DNA from: Leptospira sp. WS60.C2
GTDB taxonomy: Bacteria; Spirochaetota; Leptospiria; Leptospirales; Leptospiraceae
DNA length: 64,000 nucleotides
Direction of reading: 5' to 3'
NCBI RefSeq assembly: GCF_040833955.1
Contig: NZ_CP162134.1
Coordinates: forward strand, 1-64,000
The first letter of the stretch is position 1. Each line of letters opens with the position of its first letter. Of this stretch, positions 1 through 8,267 are shown one piece after another. A program made the position numbers and the translations under genes. The notes beneath the pieces were generated by a model that saw nothing but the letters and a program-made list of their open reading frames with translations, was not told the origin of the DNA and searched no databases.

Positions 1-752
1 TGATCACCATTGCAGTTGCAAATCAAAAAGGCGGAGAGGGAAAAACAACTACTTCTTTGAATCTTGCCATGGGATTGGCTCGCCGAAATCTCAAAACTTT
101 ACTCATCGATATGGATCCCCAGGCAAATTCCACTGGGATTTTCTTAAACCCTGAGACAGTGGAAAAAGACTTAGCTCACCTGTTTCAAAATTCGGCGAAC
201 CTAAAAGATATCATCACACCAGCGTATAACAACCATTTATGGGTAGCTCCATCTAGCATGCGTTTGGCGGAAATGGAAACTGTTTCGGTGAACTCAGTGG
301 AAGCTCCCTATATTTTGAGAGATTCTCTCTCGGGACTCAAAGACTTTGATTTTGTCATCATTGACTGCCCTCCATCCCTTTCTATTTTTACAGTGAACAG
401 TTTGGTTGCGGCAAATTACGTACTCATTCCTCTACAAGCGGAAAAGTTTTCCATGGACGGAATCATGGGTCTCCAGCAGACCATTTCTTCGATTAAAAAA
501 AGAATTAACCCTGATCTGGAAATCCTGGGAGCACTCATCACCCAGCTAAAACCGCAAACCCTACTCACTAAAACCATATTACCTGTTCTCACCAAATACT
601 TCCGGATTTTTGAACACACAATCTCGGACGGGGTAGCGATCGGCGAAAGCCATTTGGCAAAAAAGTCAGTTTATGATTACAACCGAACGTCCCGGCAATC
701 CCAAGAGTATGAAGGTTTCATTGAGGAGGTTTTAAATGAGCTTAAAAAGTAA
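1..752 (+). CDS. parA: ParA-family partition ATPase, first locus (5' edge cut by window)
   Basis: The reading frame is open from base 3. Bases 1-2 are the TG of what would be an ATG whose A lies just outside the window, so the protein probably starts M-I-T-I-A-V and is about 250 aa, the usual size for a small ParA/Soj ATPase. The deviant Walker A is KGGEGKTT (about residues 10-17), the A' region is LLIDMDPQAN (about 34-43) and the Walker B region is IIDCPPSL (about 120-127). ParA ATPases bind nonspecific DNA when ATP-bound and move ParB-parS complexes to segregate replicons. It overlaps parB by 17 bp and has no N-terminal DNA-binding domain, unlike the second ParA at 26394. The start is uncertain only because of the window edge. 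Confidence 0.93.
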   Translation, partial: ITIAVANQKGGEGKTTTSLNLAMGLARRNLKTLLIDMDPQANSTGIFLNPETVEKDLAHLFQNSANLKDIITPAYNNHLWVAPSSMRLAEMETVSVNSVEAPYILRDSLSGLKDFDFVIIDCPPSLSIFTVNSLVAANYVLIPLQAEKFSMDGIMGLQQTISSIKKRINPDLEILGALITQLKPQTLLTKTILPVLTKYFRIFEHTISDGVAIGESHLAKKSVYDYNRTSRQSQEYEGFIEEVLNELKK

Positions 753-1557
753 ACGTTTAGGAACCCTCGCCGATATCTACCAAGCTGAAAATTTGGATGG
801 TACCATTCGCACCATTCGATTGGATAAAATCCAACCGTCGGAACACCAGCCTAGACAAGAACGAAAAAAAGGAATCGAGGAATTGGCGCAGACCCTAAAG
901 GCAGATGGGCTTTTACAGCCCATCATCGTTTCCAAAGGGGAAAAAGAAGGTAGTTATAAAATCATCGCAGGGGAACGTCGCTACCATGCCGCGAAATCCT
1001 TAGGTTGGTCTGAAATTGAATGTAAAATTTTAAACCGACCCGACAAAGAAATCTACAAACTTGCCGTCATTGAAAATCTACAAAGAGAAAATCTCTCTCC
1101 CTATGAAGAGGTAGATGCCCTACTCTTTTTGAAACATTCCTATCAATACACTGACCAAGAATTGGGTGACCTCTTCGGGAAAAGTCGAAGTTATATGACA
1201 GAGGTCCTCTCCATCACCTCCATGTCGAAGGCAGATTTGGAGAAATGCAAAAAGAACGAAATTTACAACAAAAACCTGCTCGTCCAAGCGGCACAAGCAG
1301 CCAAAAAAGGAAGTTTAGATGAGTTCCTTACCCTTTACCATAAGGGCGCACTGAAGACAGTCAAGGACGCAAAGGACTTTAACAAACAAGCCAAATCAGG
1401 AGAGGGGGCAAACGTCAAAACATCCTCTCTGTCGGGTTATAAAATCCGGCGCACAAGTGTTGGAATCCAAATCCAATCTGACGATGAAATTCTTTTGGGA
1501 GACATCTACAAATTCATCCGCAAAGAATTATCAAAAAAATACGGTGATTCGGCGTAA
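736..1557 (+). CDS. parB: ParB/Spo0J-family centromere-binding protein, first locus
   Basis: A 273-aa ParB with the expected order: an N-terminal nuclease-like/CTPase domain with QPR (about 38-40), the GERRY nucleotide-binding motif (79-83) and ENLQREN (113-119), then a helix-turn-helix (about 137-160), and a C-terminal dimerisation region with basic ends. ParB proteins load at parS and spread as CTP-dependent clamps. The start at 736 overlaps parA and has AGGAGG just upstream (TTGAGGAGGTTTTAA), which fixes the start. It is cotranscribed with parA and followed by a structured intergenic region and a Rep-like gene, the order typical of secondary replicons. It differs clearly in sequence from the second ParB at 27304, so this is a separate system, not a recent duplicate. 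Confidence 0.93.
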   Translation: MSLKSKRLGTLADIYQAENLDGTIRTIRLDKIQPSEHQPRQERKKGIEELAQTLKADGLLQPIIVSKGEKEGSYKIIAGERRYHAAKSLGWSEIECKILNRPDKEIYKLAVIENLQRENLSPYEEVDALLFLKHSYQYTDQELGDLFGKSRSYMTEVLSITSMSKADLEKCKKNEIYNKNLLVQAAQAAKKGSLDEFLTLYHKGALKTVKDAKDFNKQAKSGEGANVKTSSLSGYKIRRTSVGIQIQSDDEILLGDIYKFIRKELSKKYGDSA

Positions 1558-1567
1558 CCCAAACATG

Positions 1568-1607
1568 TACTAAGCAGTCAAGTACTTAGGAAAAAAATTT
1601 TAAGTAC
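1568..1607. repeat. Cluster of GTACTWA repeats downstream of parB (candidate parS or iterons)
   Basis: Three related elements lie within 40 bp: GTACTAAG at 1568-1575, GTACTTAG at 1582-1589 and, inverted, TAAGTAC at 1601-1607. The last two form a perfect 7-bp inverted repeat (GTACTTA/TAAGTAC) with a 12-nt A/T spacer. Direct copies are spaced 14 bp apart. The element could be the binding site for the upstream ParB or for the Rep-like protein; the sequence alone does not say which. Confidence 0.4.
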
Positions 1608-1749
1608 CGATAGGGAAAAACACTGTACGAACTTGACAGCTGCCAGAATCCGACAATAATGTGACATAATAAAAGTTTTGATTGGTTTGAGCAAACGCCT
1701 TTTCTGAAAAGAGAAGGTGTGGGGTGAGTTTTGCCCCAACCCGACTTAT

Positions 1750-1775
1750 AAAAAAATCCCCTGGTAATCCAGGGG
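1750..1775 (-). terminator. Intrinsic terminator pointing against rep (minus strand)
   Basis: CCCCTGG (1758-1764) and CCAGGGG (1769-1775) form a perfect 7-bp stem with a TAAT loop. Read on the minus strand the stem is followed by an unbroken T run (complement of 1750-1756). No protein gene reads towards it from the right, so it would end a short antisense transcript starting in the rep leader. A wider stem (AACCCGAC near 1738-1745 with GTCGGGG at 1776-1782) strengthens the fold. Confidence 0.55.
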
Positions 1776-1808
1776 GTCGGGGTTTCCCGAAGGAATGTTG
1801 TTGGATGA

Positions 1809-1838
1809 GACATAATTAACATTATGTCAGATAATGTC
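1809..1838. promoter_or_regulatory. GACATAAT inverted repeat upstream of rep (candidate operator)
   Basis: GACATAAT (1809-1816) and ATTATGTC (1821-1828) form a perfect 8-bp inverted repeat with a 4-nt spacer. A third, near-matching half (ATAATGTC) is at 1831-1838, and another GACATAAT is at 1663-1670. The cluster ends about 60 bp before the rep start, where an autorepressor or initiator would be expected to bind. The binding protein is not known. Confidence 0.45.
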
Positions 1839-1900
1839 AACTCCTTCAAAGTATTTGCTTAAATTTAGTTTCATTTTTGCAGAAAAAACGGAGGAGCTTT

Positions 1901-2830
1901 GTGAGCGACCAGCGTCATCCCTATATCCGTCTGATGACCGACATCATAGATTCAGGTGTCTGGGCAGGGTTGTCCCATGCGGCAAAGACCCTTTACCCCG
2001 TCTTACTAAAATTCAGTGATTACAACTTTAAGCCGGTTTGGCCCAATACAGAAACTCTGATGCGACTGACTGGGTTCAAAACCAAAAAGTCGATTGTCAC
2101 AGCCAAAAAGGAACTCACTCGGGCAGGGCTTTTGTACCAAGTTCCAGGAAGCGGAAGAACATCCACACGATATCACTTTTCCTTTCACTATGAGGGTTCC
2201 AAAATTACCCCTCTGGGAGATACACAGATACACCCCAGGGGAGTCGAATCAGGAATCCCTGAGGGATCAAACTCGGTCACAAAGGGGGGTTCTGACGGGA
2301 CCCCTAACCATATTAATATAACTATATCCAATACAAACCATGTACCCGCAGCCAATGGAAAAGAGATGGGAGAAGTCGCTGGTGCGACGAAAGAAGGAAA
2401 AAAAGATTTTGAATCATTGGTGGATCTATTCGGACCAGAAATCGCTCTGGAAGCCTATCGAAAAGCAGTGAGTTTGCATATGGAATCCAATGTCTCGTAT
2501 GTACAAACACTTTGCAGAGAACTTGTGAGTTTACAACGAAAAGATATGCTTAAAACTGAGCACTTTCAAGGAAAGGAATCAGTTCTCCCCCACTCTGCTT
2601 CCTGGGCAGGATTTTTGTCCTGGGCTTCAAAAGAATTAACAGAATCTTCCTTTCGGCAGCTGGAAAAAATCCAAGTGGAAACCGACGGAAATGTGATCAT
2701 TGTCACCTCTCCCGTTCTTGGTCATTTGCGGCAAATCATTCAGATGTATTTTACGGAGAGAGTGAAACCTGTCGTTCTTGTTGTGTTTACAGAAAAAGAA
2801 GAAGGGTCACGTGTCAGTGAAATTCGATAG
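1901..2830 (+). CDS. Rep-like winged-helix protein (putative replication initiator)
   Basis: Start chosen at GTG 1901, which has a strong GGAGGAG (1890-1896) at a 4-nt spacing; the frame opens earlier at TTG 1877. The protein is 309 aa. Residues about 18-80 look like a helix-turn-helix/winged helix (SHAAKTLYPVLLKFS, then WPNTETLMRLTGFKTKKSIVTAKKEL split across two helices), as in initiator proteins of plasmids and secondary chromosomes. The middle is low complexity and the C-terminal about 110 residues form a separate helical/beta domain. Its place directly after parAB and a repeat-rich spacer supports a role in replication. Homology to a named Rep family was not established; a general transcription regulator is the alternative. 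Confidence 0.6.
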   Translation: MSDQRHPYIRLMTDIIDSGVWAGLSHAAKTLYPVLLKFSDYNFKPVWPNTETLMRLTGFKTKKSIVTAKKELTRAGLLYQVPGSGRTSTRYHFSFHYEGSKITPLGDTQIHPRGVESGIPEGSNSVTKGGSDGTPNHINITISNTNHVPAANGKEMGEVAGATKEGKKDFESLVDLFGPEIALEAYRKAVSLHMESNVSYVQTLCRELVSLQRKDMLKTEHFQGKESVLPHSASWAGFLSWASKELTESSFRQLEKIQVETDGNVIIVTSPVLGHLRQIIQMYFTERVKPVVLVVFTEKEEGSRVSEIR

Positions 2831-2882
2831 ACTGAATAGAAAAACGGTATTTTTTGGAAGGAATCATAACTGAAAGAAGCGC

Positions 2883-5393
2883 ATGAAAGATCATTTAATT
2901 CGCACAAGTCACCCCTACTCATTGCCCATCCAATCCGTCTCGACGACGGGAACCTACGAAATCAAAAATAACGAATTTCTGTCATTTTTTGAGGAAAAGG
3001 ACCAGTCCTCTCTTTCTTCGATCATTTTCCAATTTGATGACGTTGTCTTTTTTAATGGGATTGAGCTTTTGCCGGGGAAGGATGGATTGGATTTTTTTCC
3101 TGATTCCTTTCGTTTTGAGTTATCGCACGACGGTAAGTATTGGGAACCAATTTTACAGGAATCCTCCTTTCGAAAATCGTTCAAAACATCTGCCAAATGG
3201 CTTTTTTCCTTAACGAGTGCACGTTACATCAAATTCATTTCTAAAATTGCAAGAAAAGCTAGTAACGGGAAAAACCGAATTAGTTTTGGTCCTTTAAAAA
3301 TATTAGTCAGTGGTGTTCAGTCTATCCAAGTGAGTTCGGAACTCGACCGCTTGTATGTCAAAGAAAACCTATTTGATACAAGACCTGATTATGGTTGGTC
3401 TTCCAAAAAAAAAGAAGAACCGACAGATGAGTATGTGATCTTAGATATGGGATCGGTCAACCGCATTGAAGAATTTCGGATGCTCACAAAAAACGATCCA
3501 GTTACCAATTTTCCAGAAAGGTTTATTGTTTATTACAGTGAAGATGATCTCACCTGGCATCAGTTACACGAGGAAAATTACTTTCTCTCAGAACCTGGCA
3601 CATGGTATAAGTGGCGTTTTCCACCTGTCAACTTGCGATTTTTAAAAATTGTCTTCATTGATGAGAAACAGGCAAACAAAAAGGAATACGTAACTGAAGT
3701 CATCGAAATCGAACTCTATTCTAGTGCTGATAAAAAAGAATCTGGTGGTCCGACAAGGGAACCACTCCCCTATGCATCTGTCTTACGATCTGGTATCATC
3801 CGACTTGCAGTTGATGGCGAAGTAAAAGAAGGTGTGGTTGTTCAATCCAATGACAGACGCCTCCGTGATGCGACCACAGAATATCGTGGGATTGTGGAAC
3901 TTGCATCTGATGGGGAAGAAAAGGCCGGTGTTGCGGTACAAGGGAATGATAAACGTCTAAAAATCGCCACTGAACTAACCCATGGTCTTGTCCGATTGGC
4001 AAGAAGTGGAGAATCACGACCAGGTTTGGTTGTGCAATCAGATGATGAAAGACTTCGCAGTGCTTCCACAGAACATCCTGGTATCGTAGAGCTTGCGTTA
4101 GATGGTGAAACGAGACCAGGTGTTGCGGTACAAGGAAATGATTCGCGACTACGTGTTGCCACGAAAAAGTCCGTTGGTCTTGTACAACTGGCAGAATCGG
4201 GTGAAACAGCAACTGATAAAGTTGTGACTGGAGATGATCCGCGTCTTCGCGATGCCACTACCACTTCCAAAGGAATTGTACAATTAGCACCCAATGGTGG
4301 AGAAGAAGGAAATACTGTGGTCCAAGGCAATGACAAACGTCTCAAACTTGCGTCAACAGAAACCTACGGCATTGTGCAACTGGCACATTCTGGTGAAAGT
4401 AAAGCCGGAGTTGTCGTGCAAGGTAATGACAAACGTCTCGCCAAAGCAGGGTTTGACGAAGCAGGGATTGTACTTCTTGCCAATCATGGTGAAGCAGTCC
4501 CCGGAAAGGTTGTTTTGTCGGATGACCCAAGGCTTTCGGACAAAAGGGATCCGAAACCTCACACACACCCTTATGCCGAAAAAGAACATGATTTTAATTC
4601 CCATACAGGTCTTTTGAAAATCACGGGAGAAGCAGAGTCTAGCTCCAAAGGATTTGTTCCTCCACAAGCAAATGATGCGATTCTCTATGGAAAGAATACG
4701 AAAAACGGATCAGGTGTGATCGGTGTTTCTTCCGGAACGGGTGTTGTTGGGTTTGGTGATACCATTGGTGTTTACGGAATTGCAAAGGGAAAAGACTTGG
4801 CACGTTCTGCAGGGGTTTTGGGTGCCGGTACTACGTCACCAGGTGGACGTTTTGTATCGCAATCAGAATTTGCCATCATTGTGGATGGGAAAGGAATTCC
4901 TGAGTATGAATTATCGGGTTCTGGTAAGGCTATCTATGCCAATGGAGAATCTGTTTTTGAAGGGAATCTTCGCATTACAAAAGATGGCGGTGAAGAGTGT
5001 ATTGCTCGTTATTTCCTTCTCGATGGAAAGGATGTGATCACTCCAGGTGATTTACTGGTAGCAACAGAAGAAACAGGTGTTCTGGGAAGATCCAAACACC
5101 CCTACTCTACCAATGTGATTGGTGTGGCTGTATCGAATGCAAATGTTGTCTTTGGTAAAAAAGAAAAAGGTGTGGAATACGTGCTTGTTGCACTTCTCGG
5201 TATCACAAAAATTCATGTGGATGCAACACAAGTTCCTATTTATCCTGGCGACTTACTTGTATCTGGTTTATCCTCAGGTCATGCCATCAAAGCTGACCCT
5301 TCTAAGTTAAAACCAGGAATGCTTGTCGCAAAAGCAATGGAAGCTTGCAAACGCGACAAAGGTCATATTCTTTGTATGTTAACTTTCTCCTAA
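2883..5393 (+). CDS. Large protein with two discoidin-like domains and eight 32-residue tail-fibre-type repeats
   Basis: An 836-aa protein. Residues about 25-150 and 165-285 look like two F5/8-type C (discoidin, carbohydrate-binding) beta-sandwich domains (FRFELSHDGKYWEPI; FIVYYSEDDLTWHQL). Residues 304-559 are eight tandem repeats of exactly 32 residues with consensus GIVxLAxxGExxxGxVVQGNDxRL, resembling phage tail-fibre repeats. They are followed by HTHPYAEKEHDF, a motif common in fibre proteins. The C-terminal part carries GVxGxxxGTGVxG segments and a PGDLLVxxxxxGHA...KPGMLVAKAMEA region seen in many bacterial fibre-like proteins. No signal peptide or membrane segment is visible. It may be an exported or phage-derived adhesin-like protein; the function is not known. 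The 3' end overlaps convergent mqnD by 15 bp. Confidence 0.75.
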   Translation: MKDHLIRTSHPYSLPIQSVSTTGTYEIKNNEFLSFFEEKDQSSLSSIIFQFDDVVFFNGIELLPGKDGLDFFPDSFRFELSHDGKYWEPILQESSFRKSFKTSAKWLFSLTSARYIKFISKIARKASNGKNRISFGPLKILVSGVQSIQVSSELDRLYVKENLFDTRPDYGWSSKKKEEPTDEYVILDMGSVNRIEEFRMLTKNDPVTNFPERFIVYYSEDDLTWHQLHEENYFLSEPGTWYKWRFPPVNLRFLKIVFIDEKQANKKEYVTEVIEIELYSSADKKESGGPTREPLPYASVLRSGIIRLAVDGEVKEGVVVQSNDRRLRDATTEYRGIVELASDGEEKAGVAVQGNDKRLKIATELTHGLVRLARSGESRPGLVVQSDDERLRSASTEHPGIVELALDGETRPGVAVQGNDSRLRVATKKSVGLVQLAESGETATDKVVTGDDPRLRDATTTSKGIVQLAPNGGEEGNTVVQGNDKRLKLASTETYGIVQLAHSGESKAGVVVQGNDKRLAKAGFDEAGIVLLANHGEAVPGKVVLSDDPRLSDKRDPKPHTHPYAEKEHDFNSHTGLLKITGEAESSSKGFVPPQANDAILYGKNTKNGSGVIGVSSGTGVVGFGDTIGVYGIAKGKDLARSAGVLGAGTTSPGGRFVSQSEFAIIVDGKGIPEYELSGSGKAIYANGESVFEGNLRITKDGGEECIARYFLLDGKDVITPGDLLVATEETGVLGRSKHPYSTNVIGVAVSNANVVFGKKEKGVEYVLVALLGITKIHVDATQVPIYPGDLLVSGLSSGHAIKADPSKLKPGMLVAKAMEACKRDKGHILCMLTFS
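3792..4559 (+). repeat. Eight tandem 96-bp coding repeats
   Basis: Eight in-frame units of exactly 96 bp encode 32-residue repeats (residues 304-559 of the fibre-like protein). Each unit starts with GI/GL-V and has a central V-x-G/S-N/D-D-x-R-L. Units have diverged at the nucleotide level, so the array is old, but no unit has gained or lost a residue. Long open antisense frames over this array are by-products of the repeat codon pattern. Confidence 0.9.
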
Positions 5394-6206
5394 AAAGAGT
5401 GGTAAAGTATCGGCGGGTTTTTTGATAAAACCTGCCTCGATTGCTCTTTGGAATAGATAAGAAACGGCATCGTGTCCTTCTTTTCCTAATCGTTTTGTGA
5501 ATTCATTTACATATAAGTTGATATGGGCTCGGATTACCGCATCTTCTTTGTTCTGCGAATTTTCACGGATGTATTCCATCATCTCTTTTGGTTCTTTATA
5601 TGCATCCTGTAAGCTATTTTGTAATTCTTTTTGGAACTGGAGAGCTTTCGATCTGGGAAGGTCGCGCCTGATGGCGATGGCACCAAGTGGAATGGGATAT
5701 CCAGTAGACGATTCCCACCATTCTCCAAGATCGACTACCTTCTCTAGTCCTCGTTCTTCATAAGTGAAACGTTCTTCGTGAATGATGACTCCCAAACTAT
5801 CGTCTTCTACTAAAAGATTGGGAATGATTTTGTCATAACGAATTGGTGTTGGTTTGTGTGTGCCATTTGTGTAGAGAGATAAAAGTAAATTTGCCGTCGT
5901 GAGTTGGCCTGGAATGTAGAGGTTTTTGTAGTTTGTTAGGTTGGTATTTGTATTTTTCTTTCGGACAAGAAGGGGTCCACACCCTCTTCCCAAAGCAGAT
6001 CCTGTTTCGAGTAAGATGTATTTGTCTATGATGTGAAAAAACGCAGCAAAGGAAAGTTTTGTAACGGGGAATTTGGCTTGGAAGGCAAACTCATTTAGAT
6101 TTTCCACATCGTATAGTTCTTCTTTCACTGGATACTTTGGATTTCGGATCAAATGGTAAAAAAGAAATGTATCGTTTGGGCATGGGGAGTAAGCAAGTGA
6201 AATCAT
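5379..6206 (-). CDS. mqnD: 1,4-dihydroxy-6-naphthoate synthase (futalosine menaquinone pathway)
   Basis: A 275-aa protein opening with MISLAYSPCPNDTFLFYHL, the signature N-terminus of MqnD, which converts cyclic dehypoxanthine futalosine to 1,4-dihydroxy-6-naphthoate. The fold is that of periplasmic-binding proteins but there is no signal peptide, as expected for a cytoplasmic enzyme. Features seen include a GSALGRGCGPLLV segment and a conserved VIIHEERFTYEERGL region. The length fits the family. The start overlaps the stop of the upstream membrane-protein gene by 4 bp (ATGA), suggesting cotranscription. The other mqn genes are not in the window. Menaquinone fits the respiratory genes nearby (ndh, cbb3 oxidase). 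Confidence 0.9.
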   Translation of the reverse strand: MISLAYSPCPNDTFLFYHLIRNPKYPVKEELYDVENLNEFAFQAKFPVTKLSFAAFFHIIDKYILLETGSALGRGCGPLLVRKKNTNTNLTNYKNLYIPGQLTTANLLLSLYTNGTHKPTPIRYDKIIPNLLVEDDSLGVIIHEERFTYEERGLEKVVDLGEWWESSTGYPIPLGAIAIRRDLPRSKALQFQKELQNSLQDAYKEPKEMMEYIRENSQNKEDAVIRAHINLYVNEFTKRLGKEGHDAVSYLFQRAIEAGFIKKPADTLPLFLGES

Positions 6207-7366
6207 AATGCTAAAAAGTATTCCTTTGATGGTGTGATGAATAATATTCGAATCAGTAAAAAAACAAACAAAAGAAGAGAAGTTCCAAGAAAGATCTTAA
6301 AACTCAGCTTCTTGGTGACATCTTTGAGCAGTAGAGTAAACGGTAAGATCAAGGTAAACATGCGACTGAGATTGTCAAACGACCTCCAATATCCTTGTTC
6401 CGCAATCGCAATCACGAGTAAACTACCAACGATCGGTATGATGAGATTGATATTTTGATCAAATGAATTTCGAATCGCAGTAAAACAAATCGCTAGCGTT
6501 GACAGAAAGGAAACTAAAAACAGAAGTTTTGGAAATTCTTTGAGTTTGAATTGGAATTTGTCATCATCGAAAAAACTTTTGACAAACCCGAAGAATGGTC
6601 CATCTGTCATGTCTTTGAAGCTAAGAGGATTGGTTCCAAGATGGTTGGGTGTATGGAGCCAGCCATAGAAGAGAAAGCTGACAAACAAAACACCAGGTAA
6701 AGAAAAAAGAAATACCTGCTTCCAATCTTTTTTAAGGAAAGCTTGTAAGACAATCGGCGCTAAGAACAGAACACCAAGTTCTCTTGTGAAAACAGTGAAA
6801 AGGAAAAAGAGAAAGGAGAAAAAGAATCTTTTTTGTGCGTAAAAATAATAACTAATGATGGCAAGGCTTACAAAAAAAGAATCTGCAACGAGTAGCAGAT
6901 TGGAATTAAGCGAATAAGGAGAGAGAAGGTAAAACATCGTAAGCCACTTTGATTCTTTGGGGAGAAGTTGAAATATACAATGTACTGATGCAGCAAAAGT
7001 TCCTAAGAGTACAATGAGTGTAATGATTGGGTAATGTTCGCTGCCAATTGTATAGGAAAGAATCCCTGTCACAAATGATAAGCCAATCCGATGGTATCGA
7101 AAGTAAAAACTATCTACAATCAAACTCCAATTATGTTCATGAAACAGATCTTTTGCGAGCAGGTAGAAGAATTGTCCATCATAACCACCAGACTTATAAA
7201 TCACAAAATGGGAATCGACCAGTCCTGGATTGATCTCATAAAACCCTTCCCAGATGCCAATCAATGAAGAAAGAGAGTGATTGTAGGGTGCCGTTTTGAT
7301 GTAAATGATGCCAGATACTCCCAAAAGGAAGAAAAGCAAAGTTATCCAGAGTTGCCGTAGTCTCAC
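6203..7366 (-). CDS. Polytopic membrane protein, glycosyltransferase-like (GT-C type)
   Basis: A 387-aa protein with about nine to ten predicted transmembrane segments spread over its whole length. The first extracytoplasmic loop holds YKSGGYDGQFFYLLAKDLF; a Y-D-G-Q-F-Y motif of this kind recurs in uncharacterised bacterial membrane proteins related to GT-C glycosyltransferases (Dol-P-sugar-dependent). No catalytic assignment can be made. It is the first gene of a two-gene unit with mqnD (4-bp overlap), though no functional link to menaquinone synthesis is evident. The start at 7366 leaves only a short gap before the divergent gene to its right. Confidence 0.7.
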   Translation of the reverse strand: MRLRQLWITLLFFLLGVSGIIYIKTAPYNHSLSSLIGIWEGFYEINPGLVDSHFVIYKSGGYDGQFFYLLAKDLFHEHNWSLIVDSFYFRYHRIGLSFVTGILSYTIGSEHYPIITLIVLLGTFAASVHCIFQLLPKESKWLTMFYLLSPYSLNSNLLLVADSFFVSLAIISYYFYAQKRFFFSFLFFLFTVFTRELGVLFLAPIVLQAFLKKDWKQVFLFSLPGVLFVSFLFYGWLHTPNHLGTNPLSFKDMTDGPFFGFVKSFFDDDKFQFKLKEFPKLLFLVSFLSTLAICFTAIRNSFDQNINLIIPIVGSLLVIAIAEQGYWRSFDNLSRMFTLILPFTLLLKDVTKKLSFKIFLGTSLLLFVFLLIRILFITPSKEYFLAL

Positions 7367-7457
7367 ACTCCCATTTTGTAAAATTTAATAGAATTTGAAA
7401 GGAATTTCTCTGGAATTTTCAGAAGAATCTGACAGTTTGTATCCAAAGTTGGGGCAA

Positions 7458-8267
7458 ATGAAAGAAGTTCTCGTTACCATACAGACGGTCTACCAGTATC
7501 TAGAAAAACTAGGTCCAAAGAAGTCCTTTCAAATTTTAAAACACTTAGGTTATGAAAAACTTCTTTCGCTCACTGGAAAAGTACCTAAAGAAAGGCTGAT
7601 ACTTCTCACGCAGAAATTAAGTGAAGAAACGGTTGTTGAATTGGTAAACCAGATCCCAGAAAAAGTTCTGGTTGAGATGATTCGTGAGAATGACGACGAT
7701 GATTTGGTATATTTCATTCATTCTTTGTCCATTCCTGATTTAGCAACTGTATCGAAAAGTATTCCACCGCAAGACGTAGGTCTTCTTGCGAAAACTCTCG
7801 GACGAGAGGCAAGCGTAGAAGTGTTGAAGAATCTTGGTATCCAAAAATCAATCGCTTTGTTAAAAGAAATTCCTATGCGCGATTTTCTTTGGTTAGTCGA
7901 TAAAGTCCAACTACAACCAATCATTCAATTGGTAAATGAATTGTCTGTTGCTGATTGCAAAAAGTGGATCAAACAGAGAGGTCTTGAGGAATTGCCAATT
8001 CTTCTTACTTTTTTTGGTGTCACGAATGTATTAGAAATTTTCAAAAAACTCGGAATGAATCAAGCACTTGCCATGATGCAACTACTTGGAACACGAGAGA
8101 TGATGGAGTTATCTGTTTTGTTGTCGAAAATGCAATTAGATGCAAATAAAATTCCTGCTCATCTGAATGGTAAAGCGGCTGAAAAAACTGAAAAACAAAA
8201 AACAAAAATACCTATAAAGAAAAAAACTCCACCTAAGAAAAAGAAGGTGATCAGACGATCACATTGA
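7458..8267 (+). CDS. Hypothetical helical-repeat protein, MgtE-N/FliG-like
   Basis: Not recognised by name. The ATG at 7458 gives a 269-aa protein. An in-frame TTG at 7395 would add 21 residues but has no clear ribosome binding site and leaves only 28 bp for the divergent gene's promoter. Residues about 40-200 are short repeated amphipathic helices with patterns such as ELVNQIPEKVLVEMI, LLAKTLGREASVEVL and LVDKVQLQPIIQLVNEL, like the MgtE intracellular domain or FliG-type helical repeats. The C-terminal about 30 residues are Lys-rich (KKKTPPKKKKVIRRSH), possibly for nucleic-acid or membrane contact. The 3' end overlaps the convergent histidine kinase by 17 bp. Confidence 0.7.
   Translation: MKEVLVTIQTVYQYLEKLGPKKSFQILKHLGYEKLLSLTGKVPKERLILLTQKLSEETVVELVNQIPEKVLVEMIRENDDDDLVYFIHSLSIPDLATVSKSIPPQDVGLLAKTLGREASVEVLKNLGIQKSIALLKEIPMRDFLWLVDKVQLQPIIQLVNELSVADCKKWIKQRGLEELPILLTFFGVTNVLEIFKKLGMNQALAMMQLLGTREMMELSVLLSKMQLDANKIPAHLNGKAAEKTEKQKTKIPIKKKTPPKKKKVIRRSH

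Larger units (their letters stand above)
1558..1900. other. Structured intergenic region between parB and rep-like gene (candidate replication/partition control region)
   Basis: No convincing gene lies in these 343 bp. It contains a cluster of GTACTWA-type repeats (1568-1607), GACATAAT boxes (1663-1670, 1809-1816) with a perfect inverted repeat (1809-1828), GC-rich hairpins around 1697-1785, and a minus-strand terminator (1750-1775). The position between parAB and a Rep-like gene suggests an origin or copy-control region. That is inference; no DnaA-box consensus was recognised here. Confidence 0.5.

Noticed and set aside
1586..1849. 87-aa minus-strand open frame in the parB-rep spacer
   Set aside because: Composition is unlike a protein, no ribosome binding site, and it runs through the GC-rich hairpins; the spacer is better explained as a regulatory region.
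1558..1900. DnaA boxes in the candidate origin
   Set aside because: No TTATCCACA-type match was seen in this spacer. Two TGTGGATAA-like matches at about 9845 and 20915 are inside genes and isolated.
3796..4345. Two long antisense frames (138 and 167 aa) over the tail-fibre repeats
   Set aside because: They exist because 96-bp in-frame repeats lack stops in other frames; the His/Leu- and Ser/Thr-rich products have no protein-like features.
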